The notes below the pieces were generated by a model. That model was not told the origin of the DNA. It searched no databases and saw only the letters and a program-made list of their open reading frames with translations. From NCBI GenBank assembly GCA_900540995.1, contig UQHO01000040.1:1-20334 (forward strand): 20,334 bases of DNA, read 5' to 3'. Shown here piece by piece: positions 13,032 through 20,334 of this stretch (the stretch's first letter is position 1; the number at the start of each line of letters is the position of its first letter). This DNA is from an uncultured Collinsella sp. GTDB lineage: Bacteria > Actinomycetota > Coriobacteriia > Coriobacteriales > Coriobacteriaceae. Position numbers and translations under genes: made by a program.

Positions 13032-13760
13032 ATGATCTATTACGTCGAGGACGATGACAACATCAGGGATTTGACAGTCTACGCGCTGCGCAAGCAGGGA
13101 ATCGAGGCCGAGGGCTTTTCGTGTGATGGCGAGTTTAAAGCTGCCGTGGCGCGACGGGTGCCCGATGCTGTGCTGCTCGATATCATGCTGCCCGACACCG
13201 ATGGCTTGGCGATTATGCGTCGCCTGCGTGCCGATCGCCTGACGGCGACGGTGCCCATCATGATGCTTACCGCCAAGGACACCGAACTCGACAAGGTGAT
13301 GGCGCTCGATGGCGGTGCCGACGATTACCTGACTAAGCCGTTTTCGCTCATGGAGCTTGCGAGCCGCTGCCGCGCACTGCTGCGTCGCGGCGGCATGGTC
13401 AAGCAGGCGAGCGATGTGCTCAGCGTGGGCGACATCGTGCTTTCGCCCAGCCATCGCGAGGTGACCGTTGCCGGCGAGCCGCTTAAGCTCACCCTGCGCG
13501 AGTTCGACCTGCTCGAGTACCTCATGCGCAAGCCCGGCGTGGTCTTTACCCGCGAGTCGTTGCTGCAGAGCGTGTGGGGCTGGGACTTCGACGGCGGTTC
13601 GCGCACCGTTGACGTGCACGTGCAGACGCTTCGCCAAAAACTGGGCGAGCATGCCAGCGCCATCGAGACCGTGCGCGGCGTGGGTTATCGCCTGGCCGAG
13701 CCTTCTGCCGGTGATGGTGCCGAAGGCGACGACACCGCGGCCACCGCATCGGAGGAGTAA
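13032..13760 (+). CDS. PhoB-like response regulator
   Basis: The 242-residue OmpR-family regulator has a receiver domain with acidic pocket Glu6/Asp7/Asp8, phospho-acceptor Asp50 (LLDIMLPDTDG), Thr in MLTAKD and Lys in LTKPFS. A winged-helix domain follows (LTLREFDLLEYLMRKPG, RTVDVHVQTLRQKLG, VRGVGYRL). A 20-residue acidic low-complexity tail (GDGAEGDDTAATASEE) is added. It has AAAGGGG eight bases before ATG 13032. Its neighbours pstB and a PhoR-like kinase suggest phosphate starvation control. That role is inference; the sequence alone says only OmpR family. Confidence 0.9.
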   Translation: MIYYVEDDDNIRDLTVYALRKQGIEAEGFSCDGEFKAAVARRVPDAVLLDIMLPDTDGLAIMRRLRADRLTATVPIMMLTAKDTELDKVMALDGGADDYLTKPFSLMELASRCRALLRRGGMVKQASDVLSVGDIVLSPSHREVTVAGEPLKLTLREFDLLEYLMRKPGVVFTRESLLQSVWGWDFDGGSRTVDVHVQTLRQKLGEHASAIETVRGVGYRLAEPSAGDGAEGDDTAATASEE

Positions 13761-13763
13761 CCC

Positions 13764-15188
13764 GTGGTCTTCGCCCCCCAGGGAAAACATACGCTGTCGC
13801 ACCGCGTTTTTGTGACGATCTTTGTCTGCGCCATGGCGGTTATCGTGGCGTTTACGGTGCTGGGTGCGTTCTTTGTGCAAAACACTTTGGCGGATGCCAC
13901 GAGTGCCAATCTGGCGCAGGAAACCGAGCTCATTGCCGCCGCCCTCGACGAGCAGCAGGAGCCCATTCCGTTCTTGCGAAGCCTCGATCGCGAGGATCTT
14001 CGTATCACGCTGATCAATAAGGACGGATCTGTTGCCTACGACAACGAGGCGTCACCTTCCACACTGCCCAACCATGGCGATCGCCCCGAGGTCATCGAGG
14101 CCTTTGAGAGTGGTTCGGGTTCCGCGGAGCGCGCAAGCTCTACACTCGACGAGATTATGCTGTATCGCGCCGTCACCCTTGATAACGGCCAGGTCGTTCG
14201 CTTGGCGCAGGCCCAGCCTGGCGTTGCGGCGATTTTGCTGTCGATGCTGGCGCCGATGCTGCTTATCGCAGCAGCGGGTGCAGTACTCTCGTTTTTTATG
14301 GCGCGCCGTGAGTCCCGTGCCATCATCGCGCCGTTGCAAGAGGTGGATTTGGATCACCCACGCCGTAGCTATGAGCACGCCTATGCCGAGATGGTCCCCA
14401 TGCTTGAGCGTATCGAGTCGCAGCGCCAGGAACTCAAGCGCCAAATGGCGGTGCTAGCGGACAACGACCGTATGCGCCGCGAGTTCACGGCGAATATCAC
14501 CCATGAGCTCAAGACGCCGCTTACGGCGATTTCGGGCTATGCCGAGCTCATCGCAAATGGCATGGTCGAGGGCGAGGACGACCTGCGCAACTTTGGCGGT
14601 CGCATCTATCGTGAGGCGGGCCGCTTGGCAGCGCTTGTCAACGACATCCTTACGCTGTCTAACTTGGACGAGGCCGAACGTGCAACTGAAGGCGAGGCAG
14701 TTCCCATTGGGTCCACGGAGCCTATTGAGCTCTCGCGTGCGATCTACGCGGTTGAGCAGCGTCTTGAACAGGTTGCCCGTCAGGCGAATGTGACGATAAG
14801 TCATGAGACCAAGCCTGTGGTCATCGAAGGCGTGTCGCGCTTGGTCGACGAGCTCATCTATAATCTGGCAAGCAACGCCATCCGCTACAATCGGCCCGGC
14901 GGTACGGTTACGCTGCAGTGCGGCACCAACGACGAAGGCCATCCGTTCCTCGCTGTCGCCGACACGGGAATCGGTATCGCGCCTGAAGAACAGGGCAAGG
15001 TATTTGAGCGGTTCTATCGCGTGGACAAGAGTAGGTCCAAGGCACGCGGCGGAACCGGCCTGGGGCTTGCCATTGTCAAGCATGCGGCCCTGTATCATCA
15101 CGCCACGCTCGATCTGTCGAGCGAGTTGGGCGTGGGAACCACCATTACGGTGACGTTTCCCATACAGCAGGACGAGCTATTCGCATAG
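13764..15188 (+). CDS. PhoR-like sensor histidine kinase
   Basis: The 474-residue kinase starts at GTG 13764, three bases after the regulator, whose final codons form its ribosome site GGAGGAG. Membrane helices lie at about 13-38 and 157-178 and flank an extracytoplasmic sensor of about 115 residues. The H-box is FTANITHELKTPLTAISGYAEL with His247. The N-box LIYNLASNAIRYN is near 369, G1 DTGIGI, F-box ERFYRVDKSRS and G2 GGTGLGLAIVKH follow. This arrangement and the H-box match PhoR-type kinases. It should phosphorylate the adjacent regulator in response to phosphate; PstB next door fits, since PhoR signalling commonly runs through the Pst complex. Confidence 0.92.
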   Translation: MVFAPQGKHTLSHRVFVTIFVCAMAVIVAFTVLGAFFVQNTLADATSANLAQETELIAAALDEQQEPIPFLRSLDREDLRITLINKDGSVAYDNEASPSTLPNHGDRPEVIEAFESGSGSAERASSTLDEIMLYRAVTLDNGQVVRLAQAQPGVAAILLSMLAPMLLIAAAGAVLSFFMARRESRAIIAPLQEVDLDHPRRSYEHAYAEMVPMLERIESQRQELKRQMAVLADNDRMRREFTANITHELKTPLTAISGYAELIANGMVEGEDDLRNFGGRIYREAGRLAALVNDILTLSNLDEAERATEGEAVPIGSTEPIELSRAIYAVEQRLEQVARQANVTISHETKPVVIEGVSRLVDELIYNLASNAIRYNRPGGTVTLQCGTNDEGHPFLAVADTGIGIAPEEQGKVFERFYRVDKSRSKARGGTGLGLAIVKHAALYHHATLDLSSELGVGTTITVTFPIQQDELFA

Positions 15189-15213
15189 CGATACAACATA
15201 GATATTGATGTAG

Positions 15214-15250
15214 ACGCCGCATTTGACTTTCGGGTGCGGCGTTGTTGTGC
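15214..15250 (+). terminator. Probable terminator of the PhoB/PhoR-like operon
   Basis: Stem ACGCCGCA/TGCGGCGT (15214-15221, 15235-15242) with a 13-nt loop, followed by the T-rich TGTTGT. The T-tract is weak. Confidence 0.6.
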
Positions 15251-15307
15251 AATTTTACGATTGCTTCCGACATTTTTACAGGAGAGCCTGTTTCTTATGT
15301 ATAGAGT

Positions 15308-15336
15308 TTGGTCTCGGTAAAAAGATGCGATAACAT
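15308..15336 (+). promoter_or_regulatory. Candidate promoter of the polysaccharide-control operon
   Basis: TTGGTC (15308-15313), a 17-bp spacer and TAACAT (15331-15336), about 48 bases before the first start codon. An alternative is TTTACA (15275-15280) with TGTATA (15298-15303), also with 17 bp between. Both are moderate matches. Confidence 0.45.
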
Positions 15337-15383
15337 ACGGACAGTTTTGTCAATCCGAACTGGGGAAATGAAAGGCAAGCTGC

Positions 15384-16040
15384 ATGACCCTTCTCGAACT
15401 GTTCCAGCTGCTGAAGAAGCACCTCAAGCTGGTCATCACCCTTCCGGTGGTCTGCGCGATCGCCATGGGCATCGTGTCCTTCATTGCGATGGACAACACC
15501 TATACCGCGACGACGAGCATGTACATTCTCGCCAAGACCGACGATAGCGGTCAGATGAGCTACAACGATCTCTCGGCGAGCCAGATGCTTTCCAACGATA
15601 TCGCCACGCTGCTGGATAGCGATAGCGTTAAGAGCGGCGCCGCCAAAGAACTGGGCCTCACCGATCTGGATGACTACAAGGTGTCTGTTTCCTCCGAGAC
15701 CACCACGCGTGTCATTACGCTTTCGGTTACCGGCACCGATGCCAAGGAGACGGCTGAGGTCGCAAAGGCCATTGCCAGCTCGGTGAGTACGGTCGCTCAG
15801 AACGTCGGCGCTGCCCAGAGCATCAACGTTATCGACGAGGCTAAGACCCCCGAAGCCCCCAGCGGCCCCAAGCGCACGCTGTATATTGCCGTCGCGTTCC
15901 TCGCCGGTATCTTTATCGCAGTTGCCTATGTCGTTTTGGCAGACATGCTCAATACCCGCATCCGCGGTGCCGAAGAGGCAGAAGAGCTCCTGGGTATTCC
16001 CGTTGTTGGCCGAATTCCGGCTATGAAAGGTGGTAAATAG
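15384..16040 (+). CDS. Wzz/CpsC/YveK-type polysaccharide chain-length protein
   Basis: The 218-residue membrane protein has the Wzz layout: a first helix at about 17-36, an extracytoplasmic domain of about 130 residues, the Pro-rich EAPSGPKR motif and a second helix at about 167-186. A short cytoplasmic tail follows (RGAEEAEELLGIPVVGRIP). In Gram-positive bacteria such proteins activate a separate BY-kinase and set capsule or exopolysaccharide chain length. The kinase gene follows after two bases. AAAGG eight bases before ATG 15384 supports the start. Confidence 0.9.
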   Translation: MTLLELFQLLKKHLKLVITLPVVCAIAMGIVSFIAMDNTYTATTSMYILAKTDDSGQMSYNDLSASQMLSNDIATLLDSDSVKSGAAKELGLTDLDDYKVSVSSETTTRVITLSVTGTDAKETAEVAKAIASSVSTVAQNVGAAQSINVIDEAKTPEAPSGPKRTLYIAVAFLAGIFIAVAYVVLADMLNTRIRGAEEAEELLGIPVVGRIPAMKGGK

Positions 16041-16042
16041 GC

Positions 16043-16780
16043 ATGGCTAAGGCAAAGAACACCGATAAGCTCGTTGTACAGAATGCCGCCAAGACCCTTC
16101 TGGCCAACATCCGCTTTGCGAGCGTGGATGACCCCATTCGCACCATCACCGTTACCTCCTCGATTCCCAACGAGGGCAAGTCTACGGTTTCCATTAACCT
16201 TGCTCAGGCAATCGCCACGAGCGGCAAGTCCGTGCTCCTGGTCGAGGCCGATATGCGCCGCAGGTCCCTTTCCGATATGCTCGGCGTTCGTTCGCGCGGC
16301 GGACTCTATGCGGTCCTTTCCGAGCAGATCTCCATTGACCAGGCAATTGTCGAGACGGGTCAGAAGAACTTCTACTTCCTCGATGCCGAGCCGCACATTC
16401 CCAATCCTGCCGACATCATCGTCTCCCATCGCTTTGCCAAGCTGGTAAAGGCACTGTCCGCCAAGTTCCAGTACGTCATCTTCGATGCTCCTCCGGTCGG
16501 CACCTTCATCGATGCTGCCGAGATTGCCAGCCTGACCGACGGCGCGCTGTTCGTGGTGCGCGAGGACTTTACCAAGCGCGAAGAGGCGCTCAACGCTATC
16601 GCCCAGCTTAAGAAGTCCGAGAAGGTCAAGCTCATCGGTACCGTCATGAATTACTGTGAGACCGAGACCAGCGAGTACTACTATTCTTACTACACCAAGG
16701 ACGGTAAGAAGGTTAAGAAGGGCTCCGACGATCAGGGCACTTCCAAAAAGGGCATCTTCACCAACCGAGCAAACGTTTAG
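16043..16780 (+). CDS. BY-type protein tyrosine kinase (CpsD/YwqD-like)
   Basis: The 245-residue kinase autophosphorylates on C-terminal tyrosines and is activated by the membrane partner encoded just upstream. Walker A SSIPNEGKST is near residues 39-48, Walker A' LLVEADMRRRS near 66-76, and Walker B YVIFDAPPVG near 143-152. The tyrosine cluster SEYYYSYYTKDGK lies near 209-221. A Lys/Ser-rich tail follows. The A' motif has Glu-Ala-Asp (VEADMRR) where DxDxR is usual; the last Asp, the catalytic one in the family, is kept. It is separated from the phosphatase gene by 17 bases. Confidence 0.93.
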   Translation: MAKAKNTDKLVVQNAAKTLLANIRFASVDDPIRTITVTSSIPNEGKSTVSINLAQAIATSGKSVLLVEADMRRRSLSDMLGVRSRGGLYAVLSEQISIDQAIVETGQKNFYFLDAEPHIPNPADIIVSHRFAKLVKALSAKFQYVIFDAPPVGTFIDAAEIASLTDGALFVVREDFTKREEALNAIAQLKKSEKVKLIGTVMNYCETETSEYYYSYYTKDGKKVKKGSDDQGTSKKGIFTNRANV

Positions 16781-16797
16781 TTGATTAAGGCTGACCT

Positions 16798-17448
16798 ATG
16801 CGTGACATTCATTGCCATATCTTGCCGGGTGTAGACGACGGCGCCGCCGATCTCGAAGAGAGCTTGGCGATGCTCGAGGCTGCCAAGCGGGCCGGTGTAA
16901 CCAGAATCGTTTGCACTCCTCACTGCCGTGATCCCTATTTTGATTACGACAAGATGTGGGATGCCTTTGAGCTGCTGCGCGATAACGCTGACGGTTTTCC
17001 GCTCCAGATGGGCTTCGAGGTCAACCATCGAAAGCTCGTTGAGCTTGGTATCGATGCCGCGGATCACTTGCATTTCGATGGGACCAACGAGTTTCTGCTC
17101 GAGCTTTCGACTCATGCCGATGCGTATGCGTTTAGAGAGTACGAGAACACGATTTACGATTTGCAGTGCCGTGGCTACCAGGTGATCATCGCTCATCCTG
17201 AGCGCTATCGTGCGGTTCAAAAGGATGTAAGCGTGGCGGAGCGCCTGGTCGATATGGGCTGCAAGCTGCAGGCTTCGGCGGACTTTATTGCCGGCGGTCG
17301 CTTTGGTCGCGAGAAAAAGCCGGCACAGCGCCTGTTCGATCAGAACCTGTACAGCTTCATCGCGAGCGATGCCCATAACGTGGGTCATTACGACTGCCTG
17401 GCGAAGGCCCGCGCGAAGTTTAGCGTGCGCGGAGCTCATTTTCGCTAA
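16798..17448 (+). CDS. CpsB/YwqE-like tyrosine-protein phosphatase (PHP family)
   Basis: The 216-residue manganese-dependent phosphatase dephosphorylates BY-kinases. The metal-binding motifs of the PHP fold are all visible: DIHCHILPGVDDGA at residues 3-16, CTPH near 39-42, a Glu in GFEVN near 74, IIAHPERY near 130-137 and ASDAHN near 190-195. Length is slightly below the usual 240-250. TAAGG seven bases before ATG 16798 supports the start. With the two upstream genes it forms a full kinase, activator and phosphatase set, but no glycosyltransferase, flippase or polymerase gene follows. Confidence 0.93.
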   Translation: MRDIHCHILPGVDDGAADLEESLAMLEAAKRAGVTRIVCTPHCRDPYFDYDKMWDAFELLRDNADGFPLQMGFEVNHRKLVELGIDAADHLHFDGTNEFLLELSTHADAYAFREYENTIYDLQCRGYQVIIAHPERYRAVQKDVSVAERLVDMGCKLQASADFIAGGRFGREKKPAQRLFDQNLYSFIASDAHNVGHYDCLAKARAKFSVRGAHFR

Positions 17449-17450
17449 AA

Positions 17451-17460
17451 TCTGTCCCTA
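17451..17460. repeat. GGGACA-type repeat end, left of the GNAT gene
   Basis: TCTGTCCCTA resembles the right end CCTGTCCCTA of the REP-like element at 2586-2595. It lies in inverted orientation to TAGGGAC at the stop codon of the GNAT gene (17986-17992). Ten bases are too few to be certain of shared origin. Confidence 0.3.
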
Positions 17461-17487
17461 ACGTTCGCATTGAATGAAAGGGCAGCC

Positions 17488-17988
17488 ATGGATATCCAAC
17501 TTAAGACGGGATGCTTTGATGACGCGGCGTTGGTGCGCCGCGTCGTTTTTATGGACGAGCAGGGCTACGAGAATGAGTTCGACGCTATCGACGAGGATCC
17601 GAACTGCATCCATGTGACGCTCTATGTAGACGGTGAGCTTGCCGGTTGCTCGCGCGTGTTTCCCGAAGAACTCGAGCGCGCAGCTGACGCAGAGGCTCCG
17701 GTGTCGCCGGCGTGCGACTTGGACGAAGGCGTCGCGGCGGGGGAGACCTACATTATGGGGCGCGTGGCCGTGCTGCCGAGCATGCGCCGTCGCGGTTTGG
17801 CGAGCAAGATTGTCGAGGCCAGTGATACGTGCGCGCGTGATGCCGGCGCCAAGCTCATTAAGCTGCACGCGCAGGAATACGTGCTGCCGCTCTATGCCAA
17901 GGCGGGTTACACGCAGATTGCCCCGGTGGACTACGAAGACGAGGGCCAGCCCCATGTTTGGATGGCCAAGCGCGTAGATGGCAGATAG
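17488..17988 (+). CDS. GNAT-family N-acetyltransferase (ElaA/YjcF-like)
   Basis: The 166-residue cytoplasmic enzyme should transfer an acetyl group from acetyl-CoA to an unknown amine. The N-terminal block VRRVVFMDEQGYENEFDAIDEDP is typical of the ElaA/YjcF branch. Motif A, MGRVAVLPSMRRRGLASKIVE (near residues 89-109), holds the acetyl-CoA pyrophosphate loop RRRGLA. The C-terminal LHAQEYVLPLYAKAGY matches motif B. GAAAGGG before ATG 17488 is better placed than a TTG at 17470. The gene is flanked on both sides by short GGGAC repeats, and its stop codon is part of one of them. Confidence 0.9.
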   Translation: MDIQLKTGCFDDAALVRRVVFMDEQGYENEFDAIDEDPNCIHVTLYVDGELAGCSRVFPEELERAADAEAPVSPACDLDEGVAAGETYIMGRVAVLPSMRRRGLASKIVEASDTCARDAGAKLIKLHAQEYVLPLYAKAGYTQIAPVDYEDEGQPHVWMAKRVDGR

Positions 17989-18028
17989 GGACGTTCCTTT
18001 CCTGCCGGCAGTCGGGGACACTCCTTGG
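17986..18028. repeat. REP-like element with GGGAC direct repeats and a central palindrome
   Basis: GGGACGTTCCTT (17988-17999) and GGGACACTCCTT (18015-18026) are direct repeats, 10 of 12 bases alike. They flank the perfect palindrome CTGCCGGCAG (18002-18011). The left copy starts inside the TAG stop of the GNAT gene. I believe such elements are dispersed in Collinsella intergenic regions, but that is recollection and needs a genome search. Confidence 0.5.
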
Positions 18029-18098
18029 CAATTGGCGCATCAGAGCGTTTGGACATACAGTTTTTCGATTCCGTATGTATATATGCGCGCTAATGGGT

Positions 18099-18104
18099 TA
18101 TAAA
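18099..18104 (+). promoter_or_regulatory. Candidate -10 element of htpG
   Basis: TATAAA lies about 90 bases before the htpG start. The directly repeated octamer TGGACATA brackets it (18050-18057 and 18114-18121). No CIRCE element (TTAGCACTC-N9-GAGTGCTAA) is present. An alternative promoter is TTGGAC (18049-18054) with TATGTA (18074-18079). Confidence 0.4.
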
Positions 18105-18135
18105 ATCTAAGTCTGGACATAGCAGGTCTGCGATG

Positions 18136-18160
18136 CGGCTCGGGCAACCGGGCCGTTTTT
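18136..18160 (+). terminator. Terminator-like hairpin in the htpG leader (possible attenuator)
   Basis: Stem CGGCTCGG/CCGGGCCG (18136-18143, 18148-18155, one wobble), loop GCAA, then T5. It lies between the candidate htpG promoter and the start codon at 18191. It could end read-through from upstream, or act as a conditional terminator if the promoter at 18099 is the one used. Confidence 0.65.
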
Positions 18161-18190
18161 GCGGACGGGGGTAGCGCGAAAGGACTGCAC

Positions 18191-20215
18191 ATGCGTCAAT
18201 TTAAGACCGAGAGCAAAAAACTGCTCGACCTCATGATCAACTCCATCTACACCAATAAGGAAATCTTCCTGCGCGAGCTTATCTCCAACGCGAGCGACGC
18301 CGTCGACAAGCTCAACTTTAAGAGCCTGCAGGACCCGAGTGTCAAGCTCGACCAGGGCGACCTGGCTATTCGCGTCTCTTTTGATAAAGACGCCCGCACC
18401 ATTACCATCTCGGATAACGGCATTGGCATGACCGCCGAGGAGCTCGAGCGCAATCTGGGCACCATCGCCCATTCCGGCTCCGAGGAGTTTAAGACCGAGA
18501 ACGCCGAGCAACAGGGCTCCGATGTCGACATCATCGGCCAGTTTGGCGTGGGCTTCTACTCTGCCTTTATGGTTGCCAGCCACGTAAAGGTTGTCAGCCG
18601 CGCCTATGGCGAGGACACCGCTCACGTGTGGGAGTCTGATGGTCTTGAGGGTTACACCATCGAAGACGGCGAGCGCGCCGAGCACGGCACCGATGTCATC
18701 CTGACGCTGCGCGAGAACGAGAAGCTCGACGCCGACGGCGAGGCCGAGACCTACGATCGCTTCCTGACCGAGTGGGGCCTCAAGAGCCTGATTCAGCAGT
18801 ACAGCAACTATGTGCGCTACCCGATTCAGATGATGGTGAGCAAGAGCCGCCAGAAACCCAAGCCCGAGGACGCCGGCGACGACTACAAGCCCGAGTACGA
18901 GGACTACCAGGAGCTCGAGACCATCAACTCCATGACGCCGATTTGGAAAAAGCGCAGCTCCGACGTTGAGCAGAAGGATTACAACGAGTTCTACAAGTCC
19001 ACGTTCCACGACTTTGACGATCCCGCGCGCACTATCAGCTTCCATGCCGAGGGTACGCTTGAGTACGATGCGCTGCTGTTTGTGCCGGGTCGCGCCCCGT
19101 TCGATCTGTACAGCAAGGACTACGAGAAGGGCCTGGCGCTCTACAGTTCCAACGTGCTGATTATGGAGAAGTGCGACGACCTGCTGCCCGACTACTACAA
19201 CTTTGTGCGCGGTGTCGTGGACTCTGCCGACGTGACGCTCAATATTTCGCGTGAGACGCTGCAACAGAACCGTCAGCTCAAGGCCATTGCCAAGCGTGTC
19301 GAGAAGAAGATCACTGCCGATCTTGAGGACATGCGCGATAACGACCGCGAGGCATACGAGAAGTTCTTTGAGAACTTTGGTCGCGGTCTGAAGTACGGCA
19401 TCTACTCGAGCTACGGCATGAAGGCCGACGAGCTCGCCGACCTGTTGCTGTTCTGGTCTGCCAAGGAGCAGAAGATGATCACCCTTGCCGAGTATGCCAA
19501 GGGCATGCCCGAGGGCCAGAAGGCAATCTACTATGCCGCCGGCGATTCGCGCGAGCGTCTGGCCAAGATGCCCGTCGTGAAGGGCGTGCTCGACCGCGGC
19601 TACGATGTATTGCTGCTGACGCAGGACGTGGATGAGTTCACCTTCCAGGCCATGCGTGAGTACGTGGCTGCCGATATGCCCAAGGTCTACGAGGATGACG
19701 CTGCTCGCGAGGCTGCCGAGAAGGCAGTTGCCGATGGTGCCGAGCCCGAGGTCGAGGATCGTCACCTGGAGCTTAAGAACGTCGCGACCGGCGATCTTGA
19801 CATGGCGACCGATGACGAGAAGAAGGAGGCCGAGGACGCCACCAAGGAGAACGAGGATCTCTTTAACGCCATGAAGGAGGCGCTCGGCGACAAGGTCGAG
19901 AAGGTCGCCGTCTCTGCGCGTCTGACTGACGCTCCCGCCTGCATCACCACCGAGGGTCCGCTTTCGCTCGAGATGGAGAAGGTGCTCCAGAAGGGGCCCG
20001 AGGGCGCGCCCGACGGCATGCCCAAGAGCCAGCGCGTGCTCGAGCTCAACGCCAAGCACCCGGTCTTTGACAAGCTTGTCGCTGCCCAGAAGGCAGGCGA
20101 CGCCGATAAGATCAAGCAGTACTCCGGCTTGCTCTACGATCAGGCCCTGCTGGTCGAGGGCATCCTCCCCGAGGACCCCGTTGCCTTCGCGGCGGCTGTC
20201 TGCGAGCTTATGTAA
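18191..20215 (+). CDS. htpG: Molecular chaperone HtpG (Hsp90 family)
   Basis: The 674-residue cytoplasmic chaperone binds and hydrolyses ATP to remodel clients. The GHKL ATPase domain shows FLRELISNASDAVDKL (about 24-40), DNGIGMT (about 77-83) and GQFGVGFYSAF (about 116-126). The middle domain holds the catalytic arginine region SRETLQQNRQLK near 355-366. The C-terminal dimerisation domain ends in LYDQALLVEGILPEDP. It is longer than the common 610-640 residues, mainly through an acidic, Lys/Glu-rich insertion near 510-560 (EVEDRHLELKN, TDDEKKEAEDATKENEDL). AAAGGA seven bases before ATG 18191 is the ribosome site. It appears to be a single-gene unit. Confidence 0.97.
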   Translation: MRQFKTESKKLLDLMINSIYTNKEIFLRELISNASDAVDKLNFKSLQDPSVKLDQGDLAIRVSFDKDARTITISDNGIGMTAEELERNLGTIAHSGSEEFKTENAEQQGSDVDIIGQFGVGFYSAFMVASHVKVVSRAYGEDTAHVWESDGLEGYTIEDGERAEHGTDVILTLRENEKLDADGEAETYDRFLTEWGLKSLIQQYSNYVRYPIQMMVSKSRQKPKPEDAGDDYKPEYEDYQELETINSMTPIWKKRSSDVEQKDYNEFYKSTFHDFDDPARTISFHAEGTLEYDALLFVPGRAPFDLYSKDYEKGLALYSSNVLIMEKCDDLLPDYYNFVRGVVDSADVTLNISRETLQQNRQLKAIAKRVEKKITADLEDMRDNDREAYEKFFENFGRGLKYGIYSSYGMKADELADLLLFWSAKEQKMITLAEYAKGMPEGQKAIYYAAGDSRERLAKMPVVKGVLDRGYDVLLLTQDVDEFTFQAMREYVAADMPKVYEDDAAREAAEKAVADGAEPEVEDRHLELKNVATGDLDMATDDEKKEAEDATKENEDLFNAMKEALGDKVEKVAVSARLTDAPACITTEGPLSLEMEKVLQKGPEGAPDGMPKSQRVLELNAKHPVFDKLVAAQKAGDADKIKQYSGLLYDQALLVEGILPEDPVAFAAAVCELM

Positions 20216-20221
20216 CTAGGG

Positions 20222-20250
20222 GGTTACGCGGTTCTACGAACCGCGTAACC
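20222..20250. terminator. Strong hairpin after htpG, no T-run
   Basis: A perfect 13-bp stem (20222-20234 and 20238-20250) with loop TAC begins six bases after the htpG stop. It lacks a T-run, so it is more likely a 3' stabilising hairpin or a repeat arm than a classical intrinsic terminator. Confidence 0.5.
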
Positions 20251-20269
20251 ACTCGACGTTGCCCTTCGT

Positions 20270-20293
20270 TCCGCCGTTCTAACGAACGGCGGA
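20270..20293. repeat. Second hairpin after htpG
   Basis: A 10-bp stem TCCGCCGTTC/GAACGGCGGA (20270-20279, 20284-20293) with loop TAAC. Its centre GTTCTAACGAAC resembles GTTCTACGAAC of the hairpin at 20222, so the two may belong to one repeat family. The remaining 40 bases are GC-rich with the palindrome CGGGGCCCCG and no gene. Confidence 0.5.
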
Positions 20294-20334
20294 CCAGCCG
20301 GCGGCGGGCGGGGCCCCGACCGGCCAACCCGCAC

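Noticed and set aside
18107..20059. 650-residue open frame on the minus strand opposite htpG
   Set aside because: A shadow of the GC-rich htpG codons; Leu/Val/Gly/His-rich, no ribosome site or domain logic, and htpG is unmistakable on the other strand.

Overview
The window looks like a chromosomal segment of a GC-rich Gram-positive bacterium. Gene families, codon use (GAG, GCC and CTG rich), AAGGAG-type ribosome binding sites and frequent GTG/TTG starts fit the Coriobacteriia (Actinomycetota), most likely Collinsella or a close relative. That placement is inference; there is no 16S rRNA here. Nearly all of the window is coding. No phage, insertion sequence or CRISPR array was seen.

Layout. 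1-125: a GC-rich palindromic stretch ending in an orphan tRNA 3' end and a terminator. 188-2447: an SPFH/stomatin-like membrane protein, rlmH and proC. 2452-2594: a REP-like inverted repeat, then a previously easy-to-miss 57-residue membrane protein on the minus strand (2604-2777). 2889-4172: serS. 4344-4721: a small unknown protein behind a good LexA-type (SOS) box. 4799-5381: three identical tRNA-Arg(ACG) genes in tandem, each with its own promoter and terminator. 5545-7987: two overlapping genes of unknown function, the second with TPR-like repeats. 8080-8170: tRNA-Ser(GCT), followed by a duplicated tRNA-tail/terminator unit. 8491-9831 (minus): a PBP5-type D-Ala-D-Ala carboxypeptidase, divergent from a VanR/VanS-like two-component system (10029-11988). 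12092-15188: pstB plus a PhoB/PhoR-like pair. 15384-17448: a three-gene Wzz/BY-kinase/CpsB phosphatase module. 17488-17988: a GNAT acetyltransferase. 18191-20215: htpG behind a leader with a terminator-like hairpin. The end of the window holds two strong hairpins.

How the genes work together. Cell envelope themes dominate the right half: peptidoglycan trimming beside a VanRS-like sensor, phosphate sensing with the Pst ATPase, and tyrosine-kinase control of polysaccharide assembly. The left half is translation-related (rlmH, serS, four tRNAs) mixed with uncharacterised genes.

The most unusual signal is around the tRNAs. After tRNA-Ser an 89-bp unit, running from the middle of the T-loop through the CCA end and terminator to an inverted copy of the T-arm, occurs twice with a 190-bp period. 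The two copies are separated by a 101-bp palindrome-rich spacer. The first 125 bases of the window appear to be the right half of a similar structure built on a different tRNA (acceptor GCGGGCG, probably tRNA-Leu), with the junction at the same T-loop position. This points to a small, tRNA-tail-associated element that I cannot assign to any family I know.
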